A DNA stretch of 62,059 nt from Actinomycetota bacterium (GTDB lineage Bacteria; Actinomycetota; Geothermincolia; Geothermincolales; RBG-13-55-18): positions 1 to 62,059 of the forward strand of contig JAQVFR010000017.1 in assembly GCA_028697145.1 (NCBI GenBank), in the 5' to 3' direction. A model generated the notes under the pieces. The model ran no database searches. It had not been told where the DNA came from and was given only the letters and a program-made list of their open reading frames with translations. Numbering within the stretch: position 1 is the stretch's first letter; every line of letters starts with the position of its first letter. Shown one piece after another: positions 53,601-62,059 of the stretch. The translations under genes were made by a program, and so were the position numbers.

Positions 53601-54857
53601 CTAGTCTTCCTCGCCGCGTTTTTCCTCGACCGTCCCGCTGTCCGTCGCGCCCTCTTTATTCGACTCGATATTGTTGACGGAAGGGGTTTCTCCCAGAGCC
53701 ATGAGCAATTTCACCCTTGGTATCACCCCAATCAGCCTGCCGTTTTCCACCACAGGCAGGGGCAAATGGCTCTCCGCCGAGGTTACCAGTAACTCGGATA
53801 TCGGCGTATCGGGCTCCACGAAGGGAACGTCGTAATGCACGATATTGTCCAGGGTGCTCTCCCCTTTTCTCACCGCTTTTATCACTTCCTCGTCCAGCGC
53901 CGTCCCGTAGAGCCTCCGCTCCGGTCCGACCACGAAGAGAGCTGACACCTGGCGTTCACGCATGGCCTTGATGGCCGCCGAGGGGCCCTCGCGAGCCAGT
54001 ATGTACGCTATCGGCTCCTCCATTATCGAGGCCGCCGTGAGCACCCGGGAACGGTCCACGTCCTGGATGAAAGCCGCCACGTATTCCGTTGCCGGATGGC
54101 GAAGGATGTCCTCGGCCGTTCCGACCTGGTCTATGCGCCCGCTCTTCATGATGGCGATGCGGTCTCCCAGGTACATGGCCTCGTTCAGGTCGTGGGTGAT
54201 AAAGACGATGGTCTTGTGCATCTTGTCCTGCAGATCGATGAGCTGCTCCTGCATCTCGCTGCGAATCAGCGGGTCCAGAGCGCTGAATGCCTCGTCCATG
54301 AGCAGGACGTCGGAATCGGTCGCCAGTGCCCTCGCCAGGCCAACCCGTTGCTTCATGCCACCGGAGAGCTGTTCGGGCACCTTATCCTCCCAGCCGTCAA
54401 GACCCACGAGCTTCAGGGCTTCCCTGGCACGTTTTGCGATGGTGGCCTTTTCCTCCTTCTTTACCTCCAGACCCCAGCCGGTGTTCTCCAGGACGGTGCG
54501 GTGGGGAAACAGCGCGAAATGCTGAAATACCATGCTTACCTTCCTGGCACGCAATTCCCTGAGCTCCTTGGTATTCAGGCTCGTGACGTCCATGCCGTCG
54601 ATCATCACCGTGCCGGCGGTCGGCTCGTACAGTCGGTTTATGCTGCGCACCAGGGTGGATTTTCCCGAGCCGGAGAGCCCCATTACCACGAAGATCTCTC
54701 CCTCCTTCACTTCGAAGGAGACGTCCAGGACCGCAAGTACCGCGCCCAGTCTTTCACGCACCTCATCGTCTGGAGCCCCCGCCTGCAACATCTCGTATAC
54801 GCGCTTGGGGTTTTTCCCGAATATCTTGTATATGTTCAGCAACTCGATCTTGTTCAT
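53601..54857 (-). CDS. opuAA: Glycine betaine/proline-type ABC transporter, ATP-binding protein with CBS domains
   Basis: The protein is 418 residues. Walker A GLSGSGKSTLVRSINRLYEP, the signature LSGGMKQRVGLARAL and Walker B VLLMDEAFSALDPLIR are intact. A C-terminal CBS pair (roughly residues 275-395) is the ionic-strength sensor known from OpuA systems. The final 20 residues are acidic. It is the first gene of the opuA operon; the upstream sequence holds a possible operator but no clear ribosome site. Confidence 0.93.
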   Translation of the reverse strand: MNKIELLNIYKIFGKNPKRVYEMLQAGAPDDEVRERLGAVLAVLDVSFEVKEGEIFVVMGLSGSGKSTLVRSINRLYEPTAGTVMIDGMDVTSLNTKELRELRARKVSMVFQHFALFPHRTVLENTGWGLEVKKEEKATIAKRAREALKLVGLDGWEDKVPEQLSGGMKQRVGLARALATDSDVLLMDEAFSALDPLIRSEMQEQLIDLQDKMHKTIVFITHDLNEAMYLGDRIAIMKSGRIDQVGTAEDILRHPATEYVAAFIQDVDRSRVLTAASIMEEPIAYILAREGPSAAIKAMRERQVSALFVVGPERRLYGTALDEEVIKAVRKGESTLDNIVHYDVPFVEPDTPISELLVTSAESHLPLPVVENGRLIGVIPRVKLLMALGETPSVNNIESNKEGATDSGTVEEKRGEED

Positions 54858-55278
54858 AAATCGATACCAACCCGGGGTTTTATGCGGATTTCTGCTTCAA
54901 AGAATGGGAGGCGACGCTTGGCTTGATTTCCGAATCCGGTTATAGGTAAGATAACAACTCGCTCCTTATTGACTACCGCACACTTCTTCGGTCGGGCATC
55001 CTCCTATCAGAAGAAATGCCCGTTCGGGCATGAAAATAAACACGTCTTCTCGGATCCCGAAACAAAACGCCAATTATTCTACACTACATTCAAAATATAT
55101 TAAAGATGTAATCTGTCCACAGCCAATGAACACGCGGGTAAGGGGGCATATTTCAGCGTAGTCTCCATGCCTGTTATCCCGTGGTGATTTTCCGTCGGCC
55201 CAAGGAATAAGCGACCGTCTTCATCCCTCCGTGTTACAATCCTGAACAGGCGCCGGAGACACTGGAGGGGTGAGGGTG
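54858..55278. promoter_or_regulatory. AT-rich intergenic region upstream of opuA with CGGGCAT half-sites
   Basis: The gap is AT-rich and gene-free. The palindrome ATGCCCG-TT-CGGGCAT (55016-55031) and a further CGGGCAT half-site at 54993-54999 lie about 150 bp upstream of opuAA. They may be a regulator site or, on the minus strand, a hairpin followed by TTTCTTCT. No convincing promoter pair was found. Confidence 0.5.
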
Positions 55279-55917
55279 ATGAAAGTCGTGGGCATCGTTG
55301 GGAGCAAGCGCAAACAGGGGAACACCGCTATTCTGGTGCGTGAAGCCCTTAAAGCCGCGGAGAAGGGGGGCGCCGCCACCGTCCTCGTCCACCTCGGAGA
55401 TCTCGATATCCAGGGATGCAGGGGCTGCGAGAAATGCGCTGAAACCCACAAATGTGTCATAGAGGATGACATGCAGGGAATATACCCCTTGCTTCTAGAA
55501 GGTGCCGCTGTGATCCTGGGATCGCCAACCCATTTTTACGGCGTTTCAGCCGATATGCAGGCGTTCCTGGAGAGATGCTATTGCCTCGAGGTTTTCTCTC
55601 GCGATGACAGGTCCTGCTGGGTGGGCTTGATGGAGGCGCTGGGTGGTGCTTACGCCGCCGTAGTGGTTGTCTATGAGCAAAACGATGAGACCTTCATGGG
55701 ATCGACGGCCGATATCATGACCAGATCCCTCGCCGACCTGGGATACCGCGTCGTCCACAGCGTCAAGGCAGGTGGCCTGTGGGCGGCCGGGGAGGCTGAT
55801 CGGGACCGGGATTCGCTGCTCGAAGCAAGGGCTGCCGGAGAAAAACTGGTAAGGATGATGCGACTCAGGGAGGAAGTCGAGGCCTATCTTGCCGGAACGA
55901 GGTCAGGCCAGCCGTAG
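55279..55917 (+). CDS. NADPH-dependent FMN reductase / flavodoxin-like protein with Cys motif
   Basis: The protein is 212 residues. It has the flavodoxin-fold FMN loop GIVGSKRKQGNT, the second FMN loop LGSPTHFYGVSADMQAFLER, and a C-x2-C-x2-C-x5-C motif (Cys47, 50, 53, 59) that in related iron-sulfur flavoproteins can bind a 4Fe-4S cluster. It may be an iron-sulfur flavoprotein that passes electrons between ferredoxin and an acceptor. The start was taken as ATG 55279; a GTG at 55270 is an alternative. Substrate unknown. Confidence 0.85.
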   Translation: MKVVGIVGSKRKQGNTAILVREALKAAEKGGAATVLVHLGDLDIQGCRGCEKCAETHKCVIEDDMQGIYPLLLEGAAVILGSPTHFYGVSADMQAFLERCYCLEVFSRDDRSCWVGLMEALGGAYAAVVVVYEQNDETFMGSTADIMTRSLADLGYRVVHSVKAGGLWAAGEADRDRDSLLEARAAGEKLVRMMRLREEVEAYLAGTRSGQP

Positions 55918-55986
55918 GGGCGGGAACCCGTGGGCTCGCATTTGCGCCCTCTTCGTGTCGCCGCCCCCCAGCAGCACGTAAGGGCC

Positions 55987-56823
55987 CTAGCCGGCAAGTC
56001 CCTGCAGTTCGATCCAGGAGGCGATGATTCCCCGCAGCATGGGCGCCGCCTCCACCGCGGTTTTCAGCACGTCCCGGTGGGAGATGGAGTGGGGTTTGCG
56101 CAGATCCCAGACGTTGGTGATCAAGCTCACCGCGGTGATGGACATCCCCATGTGATGTGCCATCAGGGCCTCCGGCACCAGGCTCATGCTCACCGCGTCG
56201 CCGCCTACCAGGCGCATATAGCGCAACTCGGCCCCCGTCTCGAACGTGGGGCCGGACACCGCCACCAGTGTGCCCCCCTCCATGGGCCAGCCTGAGGCCT
56301 TGCTTCTCTCCAGAAGCTCGTCTCCCGTCCGTTCGTCGTACAGGTTCGAGACATCCAGAAAGGCGGGATTTCCTTCCCCGTCGCTCACCCCTCGCAGGGG
56401 ATTCACTCCCATGAGGTTGATGTGATCGCGCACCAGCATCATGCAACCCCGTTCGTACACCGGGTTCAGGGCGCCGGCGGCGTTGGCCATGAAGGTCTTC
56501 TCCACGCCCAGGGAGGCCATGACGCGCACCGGGAAGGTGACCGCCTCCATGTCATATCCCTCGTAGTAATGCACGCGCCCTGACTGCACGAGCAATCCGG
56601 TATCCGAGCGGCGGCCGAAGCGAAGCACTCCCGCATGGCCCGGCACGCCGCAGGGCGGCCAACCGGGCACATCACGGCAATCGATCTCCAGCGCATCGTC
56701 CAGTCCGGGGGCGGCTTCACCGAGACCGCTGCCAAGGACCACCCCCATACGGGGAGGGGGGATTCCCGCCTCGCGCAGGCGCGCTATCAGGTAACCTCCG
56801 GCTTTCCCTTCCACCGCTACCAT
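55987..56823 (-). CDS. Purine-nucleoside phosphorylase (trimeric type)
   Basis: The protein is 278 residues. VVLGSGLGEAAPGL, GRVHYYEGYDM, MANAAGALNPVYERG, the purine-binding GPTFET and SLITN are the class signatures. It phosphorolytically cleaves inosine and guanosine. The segment MSLVPEALMAHHMGM has Leu where most members have Thr. AAAGGGGG precedes the ATG. It ends 70 nt from the convergent flavin reductase. Confidence 0.93.
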   Translation of the reverse strand: MVAVEGKAGGYLIARLREAGIPPPRMGVVLGSGLGEAAPGLDDALEIDCRDVPGWPPCGVPGHAGVLRFGRRSDTGLLVQSGRVHYYEGYDMEAVTFPVRVMASLGVEKTFMANAAGALNPVYERGCMMLVRDHINLMGVNPLRGVSDGEGNPAFLDVSNLYDERTGDELLERSKASGWPMEGGTLVAVSGPTFETGAELRYMRLVGGDAVSMSLVPEALMAHHMGMSITAVSLITNVWDLRKPHSISHRDVLKTAVEAAPMLRGIIASWIELQGLAG

Positions 56824-56859
56824 AACCCCCTTTGCCGCCTCGCGCCGGAAATAACGGTA

Positions 56860-57942
56860 TCAATCCTCCCCCGCCATGCGCTCCTTCAACAGCGCGATGC
56901 TCTCCACCGGAGTGGGGTCGACGCCGTGCAGCAGGGCGAGGTAGGCGGAGACGAAGTCTCCCAGGTGTATCGCGGAAAACAGCTTGTCGGTACGGGTGCG
57001 CCCGCCCACGTGGATAACGGTCACTCCCCCGACCTTATCCTGGAGAATCTCGGCGGTCACCTCCACCCGCCTGGCCACGCGCGATTCGCCCTCCTCCTCC
57101 TCCTCAGCCAGGAAGATGACCTCGACCTTGCTGGAGAAATCGTCCGGCGTATGCCATCCCACGATCTCGTTGTGGTTCATCTCCGGCAGGGTATGGCTGA
57201 AGGCCGGGGCCTTGGAGTTCTCGTTGAACTGGCATTTCCAACGGTAGGCTGCCACCGACATCAGTCCCTCCGTGCCGTAGATGACCGGGACCTTGCCCCG
57301 CAGCCGCAGGGCAAGCTGTTTTGCGAAGTTCCTGTCGACAGGGGTCAACCGTCCCCAGTCATCCCTCTTGCCCTGCAGGAATTCTGCCGCCTCGTAAGCC
57401 ACCTTCGTAAAGCCCTGCAAAAAACCCATTCTCTCCAGGACCGCGGCCGCGGGCAGGCAGAGATAAGCCAGCGCGGCGCGTGGCTGCAGCCCTGCCGGCA
57501 CCACGAGCGCGGGGAAACGGTACCCGCGTACTTTTTCGAGCAGTACACCTCCGGTGGTGACGGCCATGATACGGCAGCCAAGGTAGATGGCGTCATCAAG
57601 CGCCGAGAGCGTCTCCTCGGTGTTGCCGGAGTAGCTGGTGAAAACCGCGAGGGTATCGGACCCGAGCATACTCGGGAGACGGTAGGAGCGGTACACGTCA
57701 ACGGGCATGGCCAGGGCGTCCTCGAGCAGTGACTTCAGGATGTCTCCCCCGATGGCGGAGCCTCCCATGCCCACGTAGGTTATCCTCTTCAGCCCTTCCG
57801 CTTCGGGGATATCCAGGTGTTCACGCCCCAGGCGCAGCGCGTCCTGGCAATGCCTGGGGAAGGACTCGATTGCCGCGAGCATGCCGCCGGGATCACCGTT
57901 CTCCATGGCCATAACGTCATCCAGGTTTATTGGTTCCGCCAT
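56860..57942 (-). CDS. Bifunctional phosphoglucose/phosphomannose isomerase
   Basis: The protein is 360 residues, with an N-terminal SIS domain starting YVGMGGSAIGGDI and FTSYSGNTEETL, and the C-terminal LPEMNHNEIVGW histidine block diagnostic of the bifunctional PGI/PMI family known from archaea and Actinobacteria. It interconverts glucose-6-, fructose-6- and mannose-6-phosphate. ATG 57942 follows AAGGGGG. The adjacent phosphomannomutase, transcribed divergently, is the next step towards GDP-mannose. Confidence 0.92.
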   Translation of the reverse strand: MAEPINLDDVMAMENGDPGGMLAAIESFPRHCQDALRLGREHLDIPEAEGLKRITYVGMGGSAIGGDILKSLLEDALAMPVDVYRSYRLPSMLGSDTLAVFTSYSGNTEETLSALDDAIYLGCRIMAVTTGGVLLEKVRGYRFPALVVPAGLQPRAALAYLCLPAAAVLERMGFLQGFTKVAYEAAEFLQGKRDDWGRLTPVDRNFAKQLALRLRGKVPVIYGTEGLMSVAAYRWKCQFNENSKAPAFSHTLPEMNHNEIVGWHTPDDFSSKVEVIFLAEEEEEGESRVARRVEVTAEILQDKVGGVTVIHVGGRTRTDKLFSAIHLGDFVSAYLALLHGVDPTPVESIALLKERMAGED

Positions 57943-58076
57943 GAAAACCCCCTTCGTCAAAGTCCTGCGCTATGCGCCCGGGTTCACCACGCCCCGCCAT
58001 ACACAGGGGCCTGGAGCAGCAGTTATCCCGTGAGGATTGCCCGCTCCGAACATTTGCCGGTCCTTAATCTCGGCTG

Positions 58077-58092
58077 TGATAGAATTCTATCA
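58077..58092. promoter_or_regulatory. Perfect 16-bp palindrome upstream of phosphomannomutase
   Basis: TGATAGAATTCTATCA is a perfect palindrome ending 20 bp before the ATG at 58113. It overlaps TAGAAT, a possible -10 box, so a bound dimeric regulator could block transcription. The regulator is unknown. Confidence 0.5.
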
Positions 58093-58112
58093 TGTAATCA
58101 GAAAGGTGAACC

Positions 58113-59453
58113 ATGCGTGAGATAGACCCAGGGATCTTCAAGGCATACGACGTGAGAGGGATCTACCCCGAGGAGATCGACGAGGAGGTCTCGTACCGCA
58201 TCGGTCGGGCCTTCGTGGAATTCATCGGCGAGGACGAGATGGTCACGGGACGGGACATGCGCCTGTCCTCCCCCGCCCTGTCGCGGGCCTTCATCGAGGG
58301 CGCCACCGATCAGGGGGCGGACGTGGTCGATATCGGTCTCTGCTCCACGGACATGCTCTACTTCGCCTCGGGCGTGCTCGACCGCCCCGGAGCCATGTTC
58401 ACCGCGTCCCATAACCCCAAGGAGTATAACGGCCTCAAGCTATGCCGGCGCAAAGCCGGGCCGATCAGCGCCGATACCGGCATCCTCGACATCCGTGACC
58501 TGGTGGTTTCGGGCGATTTCAGCGCCTCTGCGCGCAAGGGCGCGGTGGAGGAGGCGGACATGCTGCACCGTTACATCGATCACGTCCTGGGCTTCATCGA
58601 CGTCCCGTCCCTGCTGCCCCTGAAGGTCGTGGCCGACGCCGGGAACGGTATGGGCGGCCTGATATTGCCCGCGCTCTTCGAGCGCCTGCCCTGCACGCTC
58701 ATCCCCCACTGTCTCGAGCTCGATGGTTCCTTCCCCCACCACCAGCCCGATCCCATAAACCCCGAGAACATAAAGCTGCTCTCGGGGTGGGTCCTGGAGG
58801 CGGGCGGCGACCTTGGCATGGCATTCGATGGGGATGCGGACCGCGTCTTCCTCGTCGACGACCGCGGCGAGGCGGTGAGCGGCTCCCTCACCACGGCGCT
58901 GGTTGCCAAGCGGATCCTCCAGACTCACGCGGGCGAGAACATCATCTACAACTGTATCAACAGCTGGGTGGTGCCGGAGACCATCCGCCAGTATGGGGGA
59001 ACGCCCATCCGGGAGAGGGTCGGACATTCCTTCATAAAGCAGACGATGGCGGAAACCGGTGCCGTCTTCGGGGGAGAGCATTCGGGACATTACTATTTTC
59101 GCGACAACTACCGCGCCGATTCCGGGCTCATCGCCGCCATGTTCATCCTGGAGATAGTGAGCCTGGAAGGAAAGCCCCTTTCCGATACCCTCGAGCCTTT
59201 CAAGAAATACCACGCCTCGGGCGAGATCAACTCCCGCGTCGAGGACATACCCGCGAAGCTGGAGGAGATCGCCCGCATCTACGCGGGGGGCAGGGTCGAC
59301 CGCCTGGATGGGATAACCGTCGAATTCGACGACTGGTGGTTCAACGTGCGTCCCTCCAACACGGAACCCCTCATCCGTCTCAACCTCGAGGCAACGACCA
59401 GGGAGCTCATGGAGAAGAAGCGCGACGAGGTCCTGGCGGTGATCCGCTCCTGA
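58113..59453 (+). CDS. Phosphomannomutase/phosphoglucomutase
   Basis: The protein is 446 residues. The phosphoserine loop is MFTASHNPKEYNGLK, the metal loop MAFDGDADRVFLVD, the sugar loop GGEHSGHYYF and the phosphate loop RPSNTEPLIRLNLEA. It resembles AlgC/ManB and makes mannose-1- or glucose-1-phosphate from the 6-phosphates. It follows the isomerase functionally and is divergent from it. AGAAAGGTGA precedes the ATG. Confidence 0.94.
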   Translation: MREIDPGIFKAYDVRGIYPEEIDEEVSYRIGRAFVEFIGEDEMVTGRDMRLSSPALSRAFIEGATDQGADVVDIGLCSTDMLYFASGVLDRPGAMFTASHNPKEYNGLKLCRRKAGPISADTGILDIRDLVVSGDFSASARKGAVEEADMLHRYIDHVLGFIDVPSLLPLKVVADAGNGMGGLILPALFERLPCTLIPHCLELDGSFPHHQPDPINPENIKLLSGWVLEAGGDLGMAFDGDADRVFLVDDRGEAVSGSLTTALVAKRILQTHAGENIIYNCINSWVVPETIRQYGGTPIRERVGHSFIKQTMAETGAVFGGEHSGHYYFRDNYRADSGLIAAMFILEIVSLEGKPLSDTLEPFKKYHASGEINSRVEDIPAKLEEIARIYAGGRVDRLDGITVEFDDWWFNVRPSNTEPLIRLNLEATTRELMEKKRDEVLAVIRS

Positions 59454-60184
59454 TGACAGCCCTGCGTCGCGGCGTCATTCCCTTCCTGCTCGTCTTGCTC
59501 CTTCTCATCGTGGAGCCCGGCTGCGGAGGCCGGGGAGGCGAAGAGGAGGAGGCCTGGAGAAGGGAAGTGGACAGCTCCCTGCGCAGTCTCGAGGAACTGT
59601 CCTCCTTCCGCTACCGCGCGCACCTTCAGACCTGGATAGTGGTATCCGGGCAGAGCGTTTACGGAGACGAGAGGGGCGAGGGCTCGTTTCTGGAGGGCGA
59701 TTTCTCCGTTGAGATCACTCGCATCTCGCCAGCGGGAGAGGAACACCTGGCCTTCGCCAACCGGGCGGGAGAGCTCTATGAACAGGTCGGGGATTCCTGG
59801 AATCAGATCGTGCCACCGCAGGCGCCCAGTCCGCTCTACGATCCCGAGGTAATACTGGAGCTGCTCACCCCCTACACTTCAATCTCTCTGCAGGGAGAAG
59901 AGGAGCGTTCCGGCACCACGTGCAGGCGTTATATGCTGCGCCTGGGGGACGGAGCGGCACGGACCGCCCTCCCCGAGACCGCCTGGTCCTATTTCTCCTC
60001 CCTCGCATTCGAGTCGAGCTGCTCTCTATGGGTAAGCGACGAGTCCATGCCTCCCGCGGCGTTCGAGATCGAGATCCTGGGGTCCGACACCCGGGAGAGC
60101 CTGCAGCGCTACCGCCTCCTTGCCACCCTGGAACCCAGCGATTTCGATTCGGCCGAGGTCCAGCCCGCATCCCCCGGCGAATAG
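59453..60184 (+). CDS. Putative lipoprotein of unknown function
   Basis: The protein is 243 residues. It starts at the last base of the mutase stop (TGATG), so it is translationally coupled. An N-terminal hydrophobic segment ends VEPGCGG, a cysteine placed like a lipidation site though the lipobox is not ideal. The remainder is beta-rich with acidic and hydrophobic alternation and paired cysteines (SGTTCRRYML and ESSCSLWV). It may be an exported lipid-binding or structural lipoprotein, but I do not recognise the family. Confidence 0.7.
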   Translation: MTALRRGVIPFLLVLLLLIVEPGCGGRGGEEEEAWRREVDSSLRSLEELSSFRYRAHLQTWIVVSGQSVYGDERGEGSFLEGDFSVEITRISPAGEEHLAFANRAGELYEQVGDSWNQIVPPQAPSPLYDPEVILELLTPYTSISLQGEEERSGTTCRRYMLRLGDGAARTALPETAWSYFSSLAFESSCSLWVSDESMPPAAFEIEILGSDTRESLQRYRLLATLEPSDFDSAEVQPASPGE

Positions 60185-60187
60185 ACC

Positions 60188-61084
60188 TTATCGGCGTGAT
60201 TTCAGTATCATCACTGGACGATCGCTTTTGCGCATCACCCTCTCCGTCACGCTGCCCAGGAGGTCGGGCGTAATGCCGCGGCTCCCGAAGGCTCCCAGTA
60301 TGACCAGCGAGGCATCCATCTCCTCGGCGTAAGACAGGATGGCCGAAGGGGGACTGCCGTTGACGATATCCAGCTTCACGCTCTTGCAGAAGCCGCTCAA
60401 CTCGTAGCTGAGCTCTTCGAGCCTGTGCATCTCCTCCTTCACCTGTTCTTTCTTGAACTTGTCCAGGGGTTCGTAGCCCATATCGCTCTTTCCCTCCACG
60501 ACATGCAGCAGGGTGATGGGTGTGCACAGGGTCCTTGCCAGGTCCACCAGTATGGGTTGCACGCTGTCCGCGTACTTGGAGAAATCGCATGCGACCAGGA
60601 TATTGCCGAAGATCGACGAGCAGGCGTTCTCGCAGGAATAGCCCCCGTCGTCCCTGGTCTCCCGGCAGTGCTGTATCATGACCGAGCGGTCGGCGAGCTT
60701 CACCACCCGCTCGCTCACGCTGCCCAGGAACGCCCGGCTGATGAAACCCTTGCCCCTGGCCCCCAGGAATATGAGGTCGGCGTCCTCCTCCCTGGCGGCC
60801 TCGATGATCTCCTCGGCCGGGTTCCCCCACCTCAGGAGCTTCCTGACCTTTATCCCCCCCTGCTCGAGCTCCTTTGCGAGATTGTCAAGATGCTCTTCCG
60901 CCTCCTTCTTCTCCGCCTCGAATGCCGGATTCTTGTGGTCGCCGTAATCGGCGTGCTTCTTGGATTCGAGCACGTAGAGAAGGGCTATCTCGTTCAGGCC
61001 GTATTGGGCGAGCTCGCCGGCGCAGCCAAGGAGCTTCTCCGTATAAGGCGAGAAATCCACCGCGAAGAGCGGTTTGCGTGGCAT
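60188..61084 (-). CDS. Tandem-domain universal stress protein (UspA family), paralogue
   Basis: The protein is 298 residues and closely similar to the one at 6855-7745. Both domains keep the ATP-binding pattern: GARGKGFISRAFLGS and GAFGSRGITPDLLGS, so unlike the paralogue its second domain keeps Ser. Cysteines 21, 140, 151 and 155 are at the same positions as in the paralogue, in MIQHC...CENACSS. ATG 61084 follows AAAGGAG. It converges on the lipoprotein gene with three bases between stops. Confidence 0.88.
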   Translation of the reverse strand: MPRKPLFAVDFSPYTEKLLGCAGELAQYGLNEIALLYVLESKKHADYGDHKNPAFEAEKKEAEEHLDNLAKELEQGGIKVRKLLRWGNPAEEIIEAAREEDADLIFLGARGKGFISRAFLGSVSERVVKLADRSVMIQHCRETRDDGGYSCENACSSIFGNILVACDFSKYADSVQPILVDLARTLCTPITLLHVVEGKSDMGYEPLDKFKKEQVKEEMHRLEELSYELSGFCKSVKLDIVNGSPPSAILSYAEEMDASLVILGAFGSRGITPDLLGSVTERVMRKSDRPVMILKSRR

Positions 61085-61172
61085 GGCCTCTCCTTTCTTT
61101 GACGCGGGCTTACTGCATATTATTATTGCTTGGCCAGGGCGCAAATAAACAAAGCCGCCACGGCGGCGTCCG

Positions 61173-61904
61173 TCAGTAATAGACCTCCTCCAGGAACAAC
61201 CCGCGCGGCGGCAGCGCCGGACCGCTCGCGGAGTTGTCGCGGCCGTCGAGCACTTCGGCGAAATGCTCCGCGGTCCACTTCCCCCTCCCCACCTCGAGCA
61301 GGCTGCCGCAGAGCATGCGCATCATCATCCACACGAAAGCGTTCGCCTTCACCCTGATCTGGAGCGTTTCTTCCTCCCGCCGCATCTCCGCCTCGAGTAC
61401 CTCGCGAACGCCTGTCTTTCCTTCCTCGCAGCGGGCAAAGGCCGCGAAGTCATGTACACCGCGTATCCTGGCCAGGGCTTCCTCCATGGCCTGTTCGTTC
61501 AGGTAGCCGGGATAATGATGCGCGTATCTGCGATTGAAGGGCCACGGAAATTCACCGCGGTGGATGAAGTAACGATATTCCCTGGCGACCGCGCTGCGGC
61601 GGGCATTGAAGTCCTCGGCCACCTCCTCGCATTTCATCACCACTATATCGTGGGGGAGGAAAGCATTAAGAGCGGCGGGGAGCCTTTCGGGCCGGGGCTT
61701 TATCGCGCCATGGAAGTTGACCACCTGCCCCCGGGCGTGCACCCCGGCATCGGTGCGTCCGGCGGCGTACAGGGGCGATTCGAGCGAAGCAACCTCTGCC
61801 AGCGCTTCCTCGAGCGCACCCTGCACCGTGGGCAGGTCCGGTTGCCTCTGCCAACCGCGGTAATCTGTCCCGTCGTATGCCAGTACGAGCCTGTAATTAG
61901 CCAT
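61173..61904 (-). CDS. truA: tRNA pseudouridine synthase A
   Basis: The protein is 243 residues. The catalytic aspartate is Asp52 in AGRTDAGVHARGQV; YDGTDYRGWQRQP and the final region FVWMMMRMLCGSLLEVGRG are typical. It modifies U38-U40 of the tRNA anticodon arm. In many Actinomycetota truA sits between rplQ and rplM; here it lies about 12 kb from rplM, separated by unrelated genes. The stop is followed by the window's second stress-protein gene. Confidence 0.96.
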   Translation of the reverse strand: MANYRLVLAYDGTDYRGWQRQPDLPTVQGALEEALAEVASLESPLYAAGRTDAGVHARGQVVNFHGAIKPRPERLPAALNAFLPHDIVVMKCEEVAEDFNARRSAVAREYRYFIHRGEFPWPFNRRYAHHYPGYLNEQAMEEALARIRGVHDFAAFARCEEGKTGVREVLEAEMRREEETLQIRVKANAFVWMMMRMLCGSLLEVGRGKWTAEHFAEVLDGRDNSASGPALPPRGLFLEEVYY

Positions 61905-61932
61905 GCCGTGATTTTACCCCACCTTGGTTGAG

Positions 61933-62059
61933 GGGGTCAGGTCTTGTTTTTTGCATACCGCGGTATGTTGCCTGTTGGCAACTGGGGTTTTGTCGCGTTC
62001 GTGCAAAACGTGACACCCTTGGCTTTCGACACGCTTGTCTGAGGTAATGGCGACTGTTG
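61933..62059. repeat. 85-bp dispersed repeat, copy C, with extension
   Basis: Copy C (core 61933-62017) starts GGGGTCAGGTCTTG, has the CATACCGCGGTATG palindrome and ends TGACACC, one substitution from the others. It continues with TTGGCTTTCGACACGCTTG and GAGGTAATGGCGACTGTTG to the window end, matching the tail of copy A without its extra 40 bp. It lies 29 bp upstream of the truA start. Confidence 0.88.

Overview
This window is GC-rich bacterial chromosome, densely coding, with many short overlaps between genes. Strong Shine-Dalgarno sites often precede GTG or TTG starts. The gene content and order point to an actinobacterial lineage, probably a deep-branching anaerobic or environmental one. 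The evidence is the minus-strand order rplM-rpsI-glmM-glmS-acpS-nnr-alr ... tsaE-tsaB-rimI-tsaD-groES-groEL ... guaB3-guaA, which resembles the gene order known from Actinomycetota. An actinobacterial GuaB3 and a CIRCE-controlled groESL operon agree with this. No rRNA, tRNA, CRISPR array, prophage or intact transposase gene was found.

Layout. 1-208: an 81-bp tandem repeat at the window edge. 246-16589: acyl-CoA and lipid metabolism. It holds a phytoene-desaturase-like oxidoreductase, a two-subunit CoA-transferase, an ATP-grasp acyl-CoA synthetase subunit, a TetR/saccharopine-dehydrogenase-like pair, a universal stress protein, an acyl-CoA dehydrogenase/thiolase/acyl-CoA dehydrogenase operon with a good promoter, a methyltransferase, and a thiolase-fold/DUF35 pair in which the thiolase lacks its nucleophilic cysteine. 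16591-21043: UvrD/PcrA helicase and an orphan MASE3-type histidine kinase. 21045-30591: repeats, guaA, guaB3, groEL, groES, the t6A cluster, a type-4 uracil-DNA glycosylase and an FmdB zinc ribbon. 30789-36530: a three-gene sugar cassette on the opposite strand. 36538-49018: nitroreductase, P1 peptidase, CCA-adding enzyme, a repeat-filled gap, a THEP1-like NTPase, alr and the cell-wall/ribosomal block. 49195-54857: class III aminotransferase, TetR, an SDR remnant and an OpuA-type betaine transporter. 55279-61904: flavin reductase, purine nucleoside phosphorylase, phosphoglucose/phosphomannose isomerase, phosphomannomutase, a putative lipoprotein, a second universal stress protein and truA. 61933-62059: a third copy of a dispersed repeat.

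The most interesting items are as follows. (1) The cassette at 30789-36530 fuses a YfhO-like multi-membrane-pass protein to a GT2 polyprenyl-phosphate glycosyltransferase and is followed by an epimerase-like SDR with Asn in place of the catalytic Tyr and by a sugar aminotransferase. It may make and transfer an amino sugar across the membrane. (2) A structured palindromic repeat at 24493-24563 and 40042-40108 has an outer stem that changes in a compensated way between copies. (3) A separate 85-bp dispersed repeat occurs three times. (4) The cysteine-less thiolase/DUF35 pair may be an acyl-CoA retro-aldolase. (5) Two universal stress proteins share four cysteines at identical positions.
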